A stretch of 64,000 nucleotides of DNA from Nitrincola tibetensis. GTDB taxonomy: Bacteria > Pseudomonadota > Gammaproteobacteria > Pseudomonadales > Balneatricaceae. How positions within the stretch are numbered: the stretch's first letter is position 1; each line of letters starts with the position of its first letter. Shown here one piece after another: positions 54,379 to 64,000 of the stretch. The notes under the pieces were generated by a model that ran no database searches, was not told the origin of the DNA, and worked only from the letters and a program-made list of their open reading frames with translations. The stretch is taken from positions 310,001 through 374,000 of the forward strand of contig NZ_QKRX01000002.1 of NCBI RefSeq assembly GCF_003284585.1. Reading direction: 5' to 3'. The translations under genes were made by a program, and so were the position numbers.

Positions 54379-56292
54379 TTATACTTTGAAACGACCTACC
54401 CTAGCTTGTAAATCATTCGCAAGCAGTGCAAGCCCATCACTGGCCGACGCTATATGACTTGAGCCATTCGACAATTGTTCCACGCTATTACTAATACGCA
54501 CCAATGTCCGACTCACATCATCTGCAACCGCCGACTGCTCTTCAGTCGCCGTCGCAATTTGAGTGTTCATATCATTGATGGTCAAAATAACGCCCGTAAT
54601 ATCCTGAAGCTTGTGTGATGCATGTTCAGCACACTCAACTGCCACATTTGCCTTCGAATAACTGTTATGCATAACATCAACCGCACGCCGTGATGCATTT
54701 TGCAGTTGTTCAATAATTTCACGGATCTCCTCTGTCGAGGTTTGCGTACGAGTTGCAAGCGTTCTCACTTCATCCGCAACAACAGCAAACCCCCGCCCGT
54801 ACTCACCAGCACGCGCCGCTTCTATAGCCGCATTCAACGCAAGAAGATTTGTCTGTTCAGCGATGCCTCGAATTACTTCAAGCACTTTTCCAATGGACTC
54901 AGTATCGTCTTGCAGACGCATAATGACATCCACTGCTTTTTGAACTTCTTGGGCCAGCAACCCAACCTCACTGGCATTTTTCTTCACTACAACCTCTCCG
55001 TCTTTAACGGACTGGTTGCAGGTTTCGGCCGCATGCGCAGCTTGAGCTGCATTACCTGCTACTTCGGTAACCGTGGCCGCCATTTGTGTCATAGATGTCG
55101 CTGCAAGCGTCACTTCATGGCTTTGTTGCTGTACTTGCTGGTTTGTCACCTGACTTGATGCAGCCAACTCCTCTGCCGCAGCGCCAAGCTGTATCGCGGC
55201 ATCACTCACTTGCTTAATGATTAATTGCACGCCACTGACAAAACGGTTAAAACTTCGCGCTAAATCACCTAATTCATCCTGACGATCTTCGTTCAGACGC
55301 TGTGTTAAGTCGCCATCACCGGCAGCGATCTGATCAAGCGCGTAGCGCGTTGCATTAACAGGCTTCACGATCATCCGAGAAACAAACACTATAATTACGA
55401 TCAAAACAAGCAAGGTAATGGAGAAGGCCGTAATCAACGACACACGAAGATTCAATGCCGCTGCCATTACCTGCTCATAGGGTAAAGCAACCGCCAAAGA
55501 CCAATTTTGATTACCCGCGATTGGATAGTATGCAGCGATCACTCTTTGCTGGTTATCAAGCACCAGATCGGATATTCCCGTTTGGCCATCCACCATTTTC
55601 CTTGAAAAGGATGCATATTCAGGTAGCGGAGACTCCAATGCGTTTTCTTTCATTCTCCTGCTCGCATCGGGATGCACAACATACACCCCACGAGAGTCTA
55701 TAAGCCACGCACTGGCATTATCATCGGACACTTCATCAATGAGTGCCGTTAATGTATCAAGAGTAACCGTGGCGGCCAACAGCCCAATGAGCCTACCTGA
55801 CGCATCGAAAACAGACTGAGCCAAGACAACGATGGCATTACCCGTTGTTCCTGAGTAGAGAGGATCGCTCACAACCGTTGTGCGACTTTTTTGTACGATG
55901 AGCTGTTGAAAATAATTCCGATCTGATCGACTCGCTATATTACCATTATGATGATAGGCATTACCCTCAAGATCAACAAAAAACATCACTTCAAAGTCAT
56001 CGCCCATCCGCTGACCGTAATTTTGAACAAATTCAAAAATTTCGTCGATATTACCTTCTGTAAATGCTGACGTTCGAGCAAGGGTTTGAATCACCGTTAG
56101 ACGTGCATTAACCCAAGCACTGACATTATCCGCACTGGCTAAAGCAACCATACTGACGGCATTTTCACCTTGGCCCGCAACCGTTCGACTGGTATGTTGG
56201 ATAACAACATAGGCCGCTAGAGACAGACAAAAGGCTAGAGGTAAGCTGATGATTAGAATCAACCTAGGCGTCATTTTCAAACGGCTCAGCAT
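54379..56292 (-). CDS. Methyl-accepting chemotaxis protein with dCache sensor domain
   Basis: A 637-residue chemoreceptor. An N-terminal membrane span (about 8-28) is followed by a periplasmic double-Cache domain (about 35-270, with [10 protein letters not shown] and [10 protein letters not shown] typical of Cache). A second span lies at about 280-305 and HAMP at 306-358 ([30 protein letters not shown]). The signalling tip [37 protein letters not shown] lies near 470-505. The ligand is unknown; dCache often binds amino acids or organic acids. It follows a c-di-GMP enzyme gene. Confidence 0.92.
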   Translation of the reverse strand: MLSRLKMTPRLILIISLPLAFCLSLAAYVVIQHTSRTVAGQGENAVSMVALASADNVSAWVNARLTVIQTLARTSAFTEGNIDEIFEFVQNYGQRMGDDFEVMFFVDLEGNAYHHNGNIASRSDRNYFQQLIVQKSRTTVVSDPLYSGTTGNAIVVLAQSVFDASGRLIGLLAATVTLDTLTALIDEVSDDNASAWLIDSRGVYVVHPDASRRMKENALESPLPEYASFSRKMVDGQTGISDLVLDNQQRVIAAYYPIAGNQNWSLAVALPYEQVMAAALNLRVSLITAFSITLLVLIVIIVFVSRMIVKPVNATRYALDQIAAGDGDLTQRLNEDRQDELGDLARSFNRFVSGVQLIIKQVSDAAIQLGAAAEELAASSQVTNQQVQQQSHEVTLAATSMTQMAATVTEVAGNAAQAAHAAETCNQSVKDGEVVVKKNASEVGLLAQEVQKAVDVIMRLQDDTESIGKVLEVIRGIAEQTNLLALNAAIEAARAGEYGRGFAVVADEVRTLATRTQTSTEEIREIIEQLQNASRRAVDVMHNSYSKANVAVECAEHASHKLQDITGVILTINDMNTQIATATEEQSAVADDVSRTLVRISNSVEQLSNGSSHIASASDGLALLANDLQARVGRFKV

Positions 56293-56408
56293 ATTATTAT
56301 CCTTATTTTGAAACTAGGACGGATATTATCCTACCCTATAACTGTAATCTACTTTTTTGAAGACGCCAGTCTTTTGTACGACTCATATTACATGCATCTG
56401 ATATGCTT

Positions 56409-59141
56409 CTAATCTGCTGATAATTGATCAATCCAACTAAACAGCTGCTGATCTGACATAGGCTTACTAAAGTAGAAGCCTTGATAAAAATAACATCCAA
56501 GTTCTTTGAGCTTTTGCAACTGCTGCTCAGTTTCGACCCCTTCTGCGATGACATTCATATCAAAGGCTTTGCCCATGGCCAGCACACTGCGGATAATCGC
56601 TTCATCACTGTGATTATTAATCAAGTCGTGTATAAAGGCTTTATCCACTTTGATTTGGTCAAAAGGAAGCTTTTTAAGATACGACAGAGAGGAGAATCCG
56701 GTTCCAAAGTCATCTAACGAAAAATGCACGCCTACTTTTTTAAGCTGACTCATTTTTGCAACGGCCTCATCCGTATAGTCAATCAGAAGGCTCTCCGTTA
56801 ACTCTAGTTTAAGTCGATTCGCTGGTGCTTGAGCATCTGAGAGATGTTGCATGACACGTTCAACAAAATCCTTACACTGGAATTGACGAGCGCTAATATT
56901 AATTGCCAAGGTCCAATTGGCGGTAAATGCCTCAGCTTGCCAGGCAGCAAGCTTCTGACATGCCGTTGAAATAACAAAGTCCCCAATCAGTAGGATAAGA
57001 TCAGAGGACTCAGCAAGCGGGATGAACTCAGCTGGTGAAATTAGCCCTTTCGTTGGGTGCACCCAGCGTATCAAGGCTTCGCATCCTGTAATGCTACGAT
57101 TCTGGTCATATTGCGGCTGGAAATAGAGCTGCAGTTGCTTTTGATCAAGGGCATGACGAAGATCATTTTCAAGCTCTACAACTTTATTCACTTGCTCCTG
57201 CATAATAGGATCAAAAAAACTTACACTGCTTTGTGCATTAAACTTTGACTGATTCTTCGCAAGATCAGCACGTTTGAGTAACTCATCGGCAGTACTGTTT
57301 TCATTAGCACAATACACAATTCCAAGATTCGCCTGACTGTAAATGAGTTTGCCCTGAATAGAAAATGGAGTGATAAATGTATTTTGAACATCAATAATCA
57401 GATGCTCTATATCAAACAATGCCTGCTCTGCTGACTGCTCCCTAAACTCACAAATTATGACAAACTCATCAGCGGCTAAGCGCGCCAAACTGGAGTAAAC
57501 AGGCAAGGTTTCTGTCAAGCGCTCTGCCACCCTGCACAAGAGCTGATCACCCGCACGACGCCCTATGCTTTCATTGACCAATTTAAAGTTTTTTAAATCG
57601 ATCAGGATTAATGCAAAGCTGCTGTCATGTAACTGCGTTCGCGTAATCGCTGAACTGATCCGATCCCGCAAAAGATCGATGTTAGCTAACCCCGTGAGCT
57701 GATCATATAAATGCAAGTGCTCTATCTGCTCTTTAGACTCTTTGACCTGGGTAATATCTGAAAAAGAAGCAACAAAATAAAACTGCTGAGGATGCGCCCC
57801 GGCAACTTTAGTAATATTGAGATATTCAGGGAAAATTTCACCATTTTTACGTCGATTCCAAATTTCCCCCTCCCAGTGACCTTGCGTATTAAGTGCACTC
57901 CACATGTTTTTGTAAAAGTCGGGTGGATGGTAGCCGGAGCTAAACATTGAGGGGTTGCGGCCCACAACCTCAGCTTCGTTGTAGCCAGTAATTTGCGTAA
58001 AGGCACTATTCACACGCAAAATTTCGTTTTTTTCATTCGTTATGGTGATTGCTTCGTTCGTACTGAATGCCGCCGCTGCTATCCGCAAATTAGCAGCGTA
58101 TTTTTTTCGCCGTCGGATATCGCAAACCACCCAAACCATGACTAAGACAATCACTAAGCACAAAGCTAGAATAATTTCTAACAAGTACTTTTCTACAAAA
58201 TCACGCATATCAAAATGAGAAATCCTGTCTGGATGTACCCGTAATTCAAGCAATATACTTTCTAAGGTGGCATAGTCCACAGGTGGAGCAAAGCCAAAAT
58301 AGCCACCACTGCGGGCGGCTATAGAGTCCGGCTGAATTGAAAAAAGCACCTGAGTAATATCACGAACGATGAGCGGGTCTACCTTTGGCATTGCAGCAAA
58401 AGCCCACTCCGGAATAAGCGGGGTGGAATGGATCAGCGGTAAATCTGAATGCTCTTGGGGATTAATGATGTGCAGTTGATCCAGGGTTAACTGACCCGAC
58501 TGAATCATGGACTCAATGACGCCCGAACGAACAAATGCAATATCAACTTGTCTATCCAGTAACAAACCTATGGCTTTATCCTGCGGTTGCCCCGTGAACG
58601 TCACTGCTTGCACATCATTCGGAATACGAATACCTGCCTGATTGAGAGTCCAATGCTGGATACGATACGCGCCTAAGGAGTTGGCATGCGCAGATGCAAT
58701 GCGCTGCCCACGAACTGAACTCAAGCTATTCAAATCGGGACGATCCGCGAGGGCAACAATCACCCCAGCAAAGCGGGCTAAAGGTTGATTTTCATGAATG
58801 TTCAACAGCGTTGCAGCTACTGACATTCGTGAGAAGGAGCGCATCAAAATATAGTGTTCTGGCTGAGTTAATACAAAATCCAATTCGCTTCTATAGACAG
58901 CATCCGTCATGTCATCCATAAATAAAATCTGAAACTCTAGCTCATACTGAGGCAAGCTCTGTTTAAGAAAATGAAGGGTTTCCTGCCATTGCTGCTGGGT
59001 TGACTCGATACTTCTAAAAGCGAGTATACCTATGTGTAATTTCTCCGCCTCCTTGGCAACAATAGAGGATGGTAGACTGACCGCTAAAAATACGAAAAGT
59101 AGGCGCAAATAACGCCTAAACGCGAGCATTGTGATACACAA
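56409..59141 (-). CDS. PhnD-like sensor / PAS / degenerate GGDEF / EAL protein
   Basis: A 910-residue membrane signalling protein. After a signal-like start, residues about 35-300 resemble a periplasmic phosphonate-type solute-binding (PhnD) domain, and a span at about 318-340 follows. A PAS domain (FSTNEAITITNEKNEILRVN) precedes a GGDEF domain whose active site reads RLAADEF, so diguanylate cyclase activity is probably lost. The C-terminal EAL domain is intact: GCEALIRW, LKLELTESLL, DDFGTGFSSL, EGVETEQQL. It is most likely a c-di-GMP phosphodiesterase controlled by a periplasmic ligand. Confidence 0.88.
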   Translation of the reverse strand: MCITMLAFRRYLRLLFVFLAVSLPSSIVAKEAEKLHIGILAFRSIESTQQQWQETLHFLKQSLPQYELEFQILFMDDMTDAVYRSELDFVLTQPEHYILMRSFSRMSVAATLLNIHENQPLARFAGVIVALADRPDLNSLSSVRGQRIASAHANSLGAYRIQHWTLNQAGIRIPNDVQAVTFTGQPQDKAIGLLLDRQVDIAFVRSGVIESMIQSGQLTLDQLHIINPQEHSDLPLIHSTPLIPEWAFAAMPKVDPLIVRDITQVLFSIQPDSIAARSGGYFGFAPPVDYATLESILLELRVHPDRISHFDMRDFVEKYLLEIILALCLVIVLVMVWVVCDIRRRKKYAANLRIAAAAFSTNEAITITNEKNEILRVNSAFTQITGYNEAEVVGRNPSMFSSGYHPPDFYKNMWSALNTQGHWEGEIWNRRKNGEIFPEYLNITKVAGAHPQQFYFVASFSDITQVKESKEQIEHLHLYDQLTGLANIDLLRDRISSAITRTQLHDSSFALILIDLKNFKLVNESIGRRAGDQLLCRVAERLTETLPVYSSLARLAADEFVIICEFREQSAEQALFDIEHLIIDVQNTFITPFSIQGKLIYSQANLGIVYCANENSTADELLKRADLAKNQSKFNAQSSVSFFDPIMQEQVNKVVELENDLRHALDQKQLQLYFQPQYDQNRSITGCEALIRWVHPTKGLISPAEFIPLAESSDLILLIGDFVISTACQKLAAWQAEAFTANWTLAINISARQFQCKDFVERVMQHLSDAQAPANRLKLELTESLLIDYTDEAVAKMSQLKKVGVHFSLDDFGTGFSSLSYLKKLPFDQIKVDKAFIHDLINNHSDEAIIRSVLAMGKAFDMNVIAEGVETEQQLQKLKELGCYFYQGFYFSKPMSDQQLFSWIDQLSAD

Positions 59142-59290
59142 CAGCAGCCACTCCTATATGCCCGATAATCTAGGCTTTGCAATCAACAGACAAATTGTCC
59201 GAGAGTATAGTGTAACCGCTGTTGAAGTTACTTGTTCCTGATCAATGAATAGTGAACAAGTTATATTACTCCGTTTTAAAAGACCCCCTT

Positions 59291-60742
59291 TTAAAACGCA
59301 CCAAAGAGGCTACCCAATACCACCAGCAACACAAGTGAGAGTATCGGGAACACCACTGCAACCATAAAAATATCCTTATAGGCTTCACGATGCGTGAGTC
59401 CGCAGATAGCCAGCAGCGTTACAACGGCACCATTATGCGGCAAGCTGTCTAGACCACCTGTTGCCACTGTTGTCACTCGATGCAAGAGATCAGGAGATAT
59501 GCCCAGTTGGTTGGCCAAAGCCAGATATTCAGCACCAAGTGTTTGCAGAGCAATGCTCATACCACCTGATGCTGAACCTGTAACCCCCGCCAACACATTG
59601 ACAGATAAGGCTAGGGATACCAAGGGGTTACCTCCACCTAGATCGTCAACAAACCCTTTAATAATGTCAAATGCGGGTAACGCCGCGATAACCGCACCAA
59701 AGCCAACTAAACTGGCCGTATTAAAGATCGGCAGTACCGAAGCATTCGCTCCATCATCTAAGGTGCGACGTAGCTCACCCAAACGACGCCAATTCATCCC
59801 GATAAGCAACAACGAGGCAAAGGTTAAAGAAGCAATAATTGCCCAAATCCCTCTGACCGCATCCAAAGACGTACTGCCATAGATTGGCTCAGCTAGATAC
59901 TGTGTATCCAAACGAGGTATCAGGTGAGTACTAAGAAAATAGTTTAAAACAATGACCAGCACCACAGGGGCAATTGCCAAGGCAAATGGAGGCAAGCCAC
60001 TTGCTTTGATGTCTGGCTCAATCAGCGTGACATCAAACCCCTCACCCGCGCTCAACTCCCGCTGAGTTTTATCAAAACTAACAGGCTGATCTTCGTGGGC
60101 GCCATAGCCTTCACCTACCCCCTTCGCAAGCTTGGCTTGTCTCGACAGCCACCATTGCCCCAATCCAAACATCACCAATGCCGTGATGATGCCTAAAAAT
60201 GGAGCCGCGAAGGGCGTTGTCCCGAAATGAGGCATAGGAATTGCGTTTTGTATAGCAGGCGTGCCAGGTAAGGCAGTCATGGTGAACGTGAACGCACCAA
60301 GAGCAATGGTTGCAGGTACCAGTCGCTTGGGAATGTCTGCTTGTCGAAACAGCGCTGCTGCGATCGGATAGACGGCAAACGCCACAACAAACAACGAGAC
60401 CCCGCCATAGGTCAATACGGCACAAGCAAGCACAACAGCCAGAATGGCTCGCTCTGATCCCAAGTGGCCGACGATTGTTTGACTGATTGCTTCGGCAGAA
60501 CCACTATCATCCATCAACTTCCCAAATATGGCTCCCAGTAAGAAGAGAGGGAAATATTGAATGATAAACTGTCCAGCCGAGCCCATGAAGAGCTGAGTAT
60601 AGCTTGCCATTAAAGGCGTCCCAGCCGCAAAAAGTGTTGCCAAAAGCGCCATTAGCGGGCCTAACAGCAATACACTGATGCCTCGATACGCCAGCCAAAT
60701 CAATAGCACCAGCGCAAATACAACCCCTAATAAACCGATCAT
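59291..60742 (-). CDS. GntP-family permease
   Basis: A 483-residue membrane protein with about 12 hydrophobic segments. Family features are the opening LLGVVFALVLLIWLAYRG, the FFPLFLLGAIFGKLMDDSGSAEAI block near 65 and AGVTGSASGGMSIALQTLG near 390. GntP carriers import gluconate, glycerate or hydroxybutyrate with protons. The start lies three bases after the patatin gene, so the two are co-transcribed. A hydroxybutyrate-type substrate is inferred from the partner. A short dyad overlaps the stop and may act as a weak terminator. Confidence 0.85.
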   Translation of the reverse strand: MIGLLGVVFALVLLIWLAYRGISVLLLGPLMALLATLFAAGTPLMASYTQLFMGSAGQFIIQYFPLFLLGAIFGKLMDDSGSAEAISQTIVGHLGSERAILAVVLACAVLTYGGVSLFVVAFAVYPIAAALFRQADIPKRLVPATIALGAFTFTMTALPGTPAIQNAIPMPHFGTTPFAAPFLGIITALVMFGLGQWWLSRQAKLAKGVGEGYGAHEDQPVSFDKTQRELSAGEGFDVTLIEPDIKASGLPPFALAIAPVVLVIVLNYFLSTHLIPRLDTQYLAEPIYGSTSLDAVRGIWAIIASLTFASLLLIGMNWRRLGELRRTLDDGANASVLPIFNTASLVGFGAVIAALPAFDIIKGFVDDLGGGNPLVSLALSVNVLAGVTGSASGGMSIALQTLGAEYLALANQLGISPDLLHRVTTVATGGLDSLPHNGAVVTLLAICGLTHREAYKDIFMVAVVFPILSLVLLVVLGSLFGAF

Positions 60743-60745
60743 CAG

Positions 60746-61801
60746 TTACACTCCTTTGTTACGCTGAACAGGTCTAACCGCATCCTCAAGTAACCAATCA
60801 GGGTCAAAGCTTGAGTGCTCACCCAATGCGTGCTTATTCTGCTCCAACCATGCATCTGTACGCTGCCGTCCAAGGTCCCGTAAATGACACAGATACTCCC
60901 ACTCGGCATTGAGCTTACTGGAGGCTTCTAATGGCCAAAGGTCATCCTCGCCATGAATGCAATGCAAACGCATATCACGATAGCGCTCGTGCTCCAGCCC
61001 TTCAGTTTGGATCAAGTCTCGTAGCAGCATGATACTACGCAACTCTTTAACCAGACTGGTGTTAAACGTAATCTCATTGAGTCGATTAATAATATCACGC
61101 GCACTGCGTGGCAATTCCTTACGATAAAATGGGTTAATCTGCACCAAAACCAAATCGCGTGCATCGCATTCATCGACTAGAGGATAGAGCGCGGGATTAC
61201 CTAAATATCCACCATCCCAGTAGGCTTCCCCTTCTATTTCCACGGCTTGAAACATAAAGGGTAAAGCTGCCGACGCCATCAGTGAATCGACCGTTAAATC
61301 CGGCTGGCGAAATATTTTAGGACGCCCACTGCGAACATTGGTTGCGGTGACAAATAACTTAATGGCGGTGCAACGATTCACTCGATCAAAATCAACTAAA
61401 TCCGCCACTAGGTCTCGCAGAGGATTAAGGTTCATAGGGTTCAGTTCGTAAGGCGAAAACACCCTCGATAAATGATCAAAGAACAAATACGAAGGCGAGC
61501 TATCAAGGCTCCAAGTACCATTGATTCGTGACCAAATATCACGTTGAAAAGGGCTGTTTTTAGCGCCATCACTGACGGCCCGCCAAAAACGCTCCAATGC
61601 AGCACGTGCGCCATCTCGTCCGCCCTCTTCCAAGCCATCCGTCAGCACCACTGCATTCATAGCACCAGCGCTGGTTCCACTGACGCCCTCAATATGTAGA
61701 TCTGTTTCTTCCAACAGTCGATCTAAGACACCCCAGGTAAGCGCTCCATGAGAACCACCACCTTGCAACGCCAACTCGATCGTTTTGCGTTTTGCAATCA
61801 T
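60746..61801 (-). CDS. Patatin-like phospholipase
   Basis: A 351-residue serine hydrolase. It has the oxyanion loop LALQGGGSHGALTWGVLD near residue 8, the nucleophile in GVSGTSAGAMNAVV near 45, and the catalytic aspartate in YWDGGYLGNPAL near 195, so the dyad is complete. No signal peptide is seen; cytoplasmic or membrane-surface action is expected. The ATG at 61801 has AAGGGG eight bases upstream and is preferred over an ATG 24 bases earlier. Pairing with a GntP carrier suggests a role in lipid or polyhydroxybutyrate breakdown, which is inference. Confidence 0.88.
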   Translation of the reverse strand: MIAKRKTIELALQGGGSHGALTWGVLDRLLEETDLHIEGVSGTSAGAMNAVVLTDGLEEGGRDGARAALERFWRAVSDGAKNSPFQRDIWSRINGTWSLDSSPSYLFFDHLSRVFSPYELNPMNLNPLRDLVADLVDFDRVNRCTAIKLFVTATNVRSGRPKIFRQPDLTVDSLMASAALPFMFQAVEIEGEAYWDGGYLGNPALYPLVDECDARDLVLVQINPFYRKELPRSARDIINRLNEITFNTSLVKELRSIMLLRDLIQTEGLEHERYRDMRLHCIHGEDDLWPLEASSKLNAEWEYLCHLRDLGRQRTDAWLEQNKHALGEHSSFDPDWLLEDAVRPVQRNKGV

Positions 61802-61929
61802 GTGTATTACCCCTTCATAATCCATTAATATCTAATCATACCGCAATGCAGCATAACAGGTTTTGCAACATGACTGAAACGTAGGTTTGATTCAGTAAAA
61901 ATGAACCTCTTGACCTTAATCAAGGTAAA

Positions 61930-61946
61930 AGGCTCAAATCTTGCTA
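61930..61946 (+). promoter_or_regulatory. Probable sigma-54 promoter of the alcohol dehydrogenase gene
   Basis: AGGCTCAAATCTTGCTA keeps GG at 61931-61932 and GC at 61943-61944 with exactly ten bases between them, plus the TTGCT end of the -12 element. Sigma-54 promoters have this GG-N10-GC form. It ends about 35 bases before the AAGGAG-preceded ATG. Two dyads lie upstream (ACTGAA...TTCAGT at 61872-61895 and ACCTTAATCAAGGT at 61913-61926). The first could bind an enhancer protein. Confidence 0.4.
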
Positions 61947-61980
61947 GACTTAGGTATAACTATTCATAAGGAGTAACGAC

Positions 61981-63129
61981 ATGGCTTTTACTGAGTTTCA
62001 TATTCCAGCGCTCAACTTAATGGGCGAAGGCGCACTTCAGAAAGCAATTGACACCCTCCAAAAACGTGATTTCTCTCGCGCTTTGATTGTTACGGATACC
62101 GGTCTAGTCAATACGGGTTTAGTCGATCAAGTTGTGGCTTCTCTCAAGCAAGTTGGCATTGACAGTCGAGTTTTTTCAGAGGTTCGGCCTAATCCAACGA
62201 CGGCGAATGTTGAGTCAGGCCTTGCGCTTTTGCAAACCAGTGATTGTGACTTTGTGATTTCTTTGGGCGGCGGCTCACCTCATGACTGCGCAAAAGGTAT
62301 TGCATTAGTCGCCACTAATGGTGGCAGCATTAAAGATTATGAGGGCGTCGATCAATCTCTACTTCCTCAACTACCTTTAGTCTCTATTAATACTACAGCT
62401 GGCACTGCTAGCGAAATGACTCGCTTCTGTATCATTACGGATGAAGCCCGTCACATCAAAATGGCCATTGTTGACAAGCATACCACACCGATTCTGTCAG
62501 TTAATGATCCGCTTACCATGCTAGGTATGCCAAAGGGGTTGACTGCAGCCACTGGAATGGATGCACTGACTCACGCAATTGAAGCGTATGTATCCACCGC
62601 AGCCACTCCAATTACAGATGCCTGCGCACTTAAAGCTGTCGAAATCATCACTGAGTTTTTGCCTAGAGCCGTAGAGGATGGCCAGGATATTGAAGCTCGC
62701 GAGCAAATGGCCTATGCCCAATTTCTTGCAGGTATGGCATTTAATAATGCATCGTTAGGATACGTGCATGCCATGGCTCACCAGCTGGGTGGCTTTTATG
62801 ATCTACCGCACGGTGTTTGTAATGCCGTATTACTTCCACACGTTGAAGCGTTTAACAGCAAAGCCGTCGCTAAGCGTCTTGCAAAAGTAGGACAGTCCAT
62901 GGGCGTCATTCCAACGGGTGATGCAGATGCTGATGCAAACACGTGTATTGAGGCCATCAAAGCACTCAAGGAGAAAGTTGGCATTCCGCGTGGACTGGCA
63001 GATTTAGGTGCCAAACAAGAAGATATTCCAGTATTAGCCACTAATGCACTCAAAGACGCTTGCGGATTCACCAATCCGATTCAAGCGTCCCAAGAAGAAA
63101 TTGAAGCGATTTTCAAAGCCGCTTGGTAG
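61981..63129 (+). CDS. yiaY: Iron-containing (group III) alcohol dehydrogenase, YiaY-like
   Basis: A 382-residue NAD-dependent dehydrogenase very like E. coli YiaY, converting ethanol or other primary alcohols and aldehydes. It has [11 protein letters not shown] near residue 98, [22 protein letters not shown] near 140, and metal-binding [10 protein letters not shown] near 195, AMAHQLGG near 262 and LPHGVCNAV near 275. AAGGAG lies upstream of the ATG. It stands alone between the patatin operon and a c-di-GMP gene, with its own promoter and terminator. Confidence 0.92.
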   Translation: MAFTEFHIPALNLMGEGALQKAIDTLQKRDFSRALIVTDTGLVNTGLVDQVVASLKQVGIDSRVFSEVRPNPTTANVESGLALLQTSDCDFVISLGGGSPHDCAKGIALVATNGGSIKDYEGVDQSLLPQLPLVSINTTAGTASEMTRFCIITDEARHIKMAIVDKHTTPILSVNDPLTMLGMPKGLTAATGMDALTHAIEAYVSTAATPITDACALKAVEIITEFLPRAVEDGQDIEAREQMAYAQFLAGMAFNNASLGYVHAMAHQLGGFYDLPHGVCNAVLLPHVEAFNSKAVAKRLAKVGQSMGVIPTGDADADANTCIEAIKALKEKVGIPRGLADLGAKQEDIPVLATNALKDACGFTNPIQASQEEIEAIFKAAW

Positions 63130-63144
63130 CGCTCTACCACAAAA

Positions 63145-63191
63145 CTGCATAAGCTGCTTAACGTAAGCACTTATGCAGCTCTCGCGTTTTT
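63145..63191 (+). terminator. Terminator after the alcohol dehydrogenase gene
   Basis: A long stem CTGCATAAG...CTTATGCAG with an inner TGCTTA-ACG-TAAGCA stem lies 15 bases after the stop, followed a few bases later by GTTTTT. It probably also limits read-through from the converging EAL gene. Confidence 0.65.
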
Positions 63192-63229
63192 CACACTTTC
63201 CAGACAATATAAATATACGTTACACACAC

Positions 63230-64000
63230 TTAGTTGAGCTGATCCATCAGCACTTCAGCTGGCTGAGGATAGCCATACAAATATCCTTGAGAAATAATCT
63301 GAGTCGAATGACTAAGTAAAAAATCGGCTTGCGCTTCTGTTTCAACTCCTTCCGCAACAACATCCATCTGCATACGACTGGCGACGACGAGAATGGTTTC
63401 CACCAACGCCGCCGCACGTTCATCCTCAGGAGCGCGACGCACGAATGACTGGTCTATTTTTAACTCATGAACAGGTAAGTTAGCTAAGTAAGCTAGAGAT
63501 GAATACCCTGTGCCAAAATCATCAATGGAAAACCAAATGCCCAGTTCAGTCAGCACATTCATTTTAGCAATCACATCTTCCAGGTTATCAATGAATAACC
63601 CTTCTGTGATTTCCAAGGTTAATCCCGAAGGGTCGATTCCTGTTTCCTGAATCAGTGCTTTCATCCAATCCACAAAATTTCGTTTGCGGAAGTGGCGTAC
63701 GCTCAGATTGACCGATAGGCGCAATTGCTGTTGACGATCTTGCAACTGGCGCAATAGCTTGCAGGACTCACCTAACACCCACTCTCCCAACTCCACAATC
63801 AAATCCGACTCTTCGGCTACCGGAATAAATTGCCCCGGCAGGATTAAGCCTCGCTGTGGGTGTTGCCAGCGCACCAGTACTTCCGCACCGCGAATTTGTC
63901 GATTTTGGCTCACTTGCGGCTGAATGTAGAGTCGTAACTGTTCCTGACTGATCGCCTGTCGCAACTCACTTTCTACGCGAAAATTACTTGCCGCGACAGA
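63230..64000 (-). CDS. EAL-domain c-di-GMP phosphodiesterase, N-terminus beyond the right edge
   Basis: The gene is open in frame to the window end (upstream sequence reads ...SNFRVESELRQAISQEQ), so this is the C-terminal part of a larger protein. The EAL domain is complete enough: GAEVLVRW (EVL in place of EAL), SGLTLEITEGLFIDN, DDFGTGYSSLAYLANLP, KIDQSFV and EGVETEAQ. All metal-binding acidic positions that I can place are kept, so phosphodiesterase activity is plausible. The LE-type helix before the EAL domain suggests a preceding GGDEF domain outside the window. Confidence 0.85.
   Translation of the reverse strand, partial: SVAASNFRVESELRQAISQEQLRLYIQPQVSQNRQIRGAEVLVRWQHPQRGLILPGQFIPVAEESDLIVELGEWVLGESCKLLRQLQDRQQQLRLSVNLSVRHFRKRNFVDWMKALIQETGIDPSGLTLEITEGLFIDNLEDVIAKMNVLTELGIWFSIDDFGTGYSSLAYLANLPVHELKIDQSFVRRAPEDERAAALVETILVVASRMQMDVVAEGVETEAQADFLLSHSTQIISQGYLYGYPQPAEVLMDQLN

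Noticed and set aside
59394-59882. 162-aa open frame antisense to the GntP permease
   Set aside because: It is complementary to a membrane protein gene with clear family features, and the proline/lysine-rich translation looks like an antisense artefact.

Overview
The window looks like a chromosomal segment of a marine-type gammaproteobacterium, probably Oceanospirillales. This is judged from conserved gene order (uvrC-pgsA-tRNA Gly/Cys/Leu; yccA-tusDCBE; yceD-rpmF-plsX-fabDG-acpP-fabF-pabC-mltG-tmk-holB-pilZ-tatD), not from any database match. About two thirds is ordinary core genome. The left third (1-23.2 kb) is an accessory defence island that abuts a tRNA cluster.

Island, 1-18.5 kb, all on the minus strand and tightly packed. 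In transcription order it holds a 113-aa unknown protein, a ZorA-like MotA/ExbB-type channel protein with a long tail, a ZorB-like OmpA/MotB protein, a ZorC-like protein (EH-signature-like region plus Sel1-like repeats), DruH, and the giant DUF1998 helicase DruE. A Toprim protein resembling Wadjet JetD follows, then an SMC/RecF-like coiled-coil ATPase, then a further gene cut by the window edge. The Zorya helicase-nuclease ZorD is absent, and the Druantia III pair sits where it would be expected. The best candidate for something undescribed here is therefore a composite Zorya(ABC)-Druantia III array with an appended JetD/SMC-like module.

Island, 18.7-23.2 kb. A second minus-strand cluster encodes a tandem-AAA ATPase, a WYL-domain regulator and a multi-pass membrane protein with a coiled coil. 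I do not recognise it as a named system. Its layout (regulator, ATPase, membrane protein) resembles that of several defence modules.

Boundary, 23.2-24.7 kb. tRNA-Leu(UAA), tRNA-Cys(GCA) and tRNA-Gly(GCC) form one operon behind a strong promoter, downstream of pgsA. A 14-bp inverted repeat includes the last six bases of tRNA-Leu.

Core, 24.7-64 kb. This covers DNA repair (uvrC), redox enzymes, mtnN, truC, the tRNA 2-thiolation relay tusDCBE, cheW, and the fatty-acid/cell-envelope/replication operon driven by a consensus promoter that would give an almost leaderless yceD mRNA. After it come yceF, sppA, a HAD phosphatase, rnk, a J-domain protein, rraA, a ydiJ-type D-2-hydroxyacid dehydrogenase, an MltA-like secreted protein and pgm. 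The right end carries signalling and carbon-use genes: a chemoreceptor, two c-di-GMP EAL proteins, a patatin/GntP pair, and an iron-type alcohol dehydrogenase behind a probable sigma-54 promoter. No CRISPR array, insertion sequence, integrase or rRNA gene was seen.
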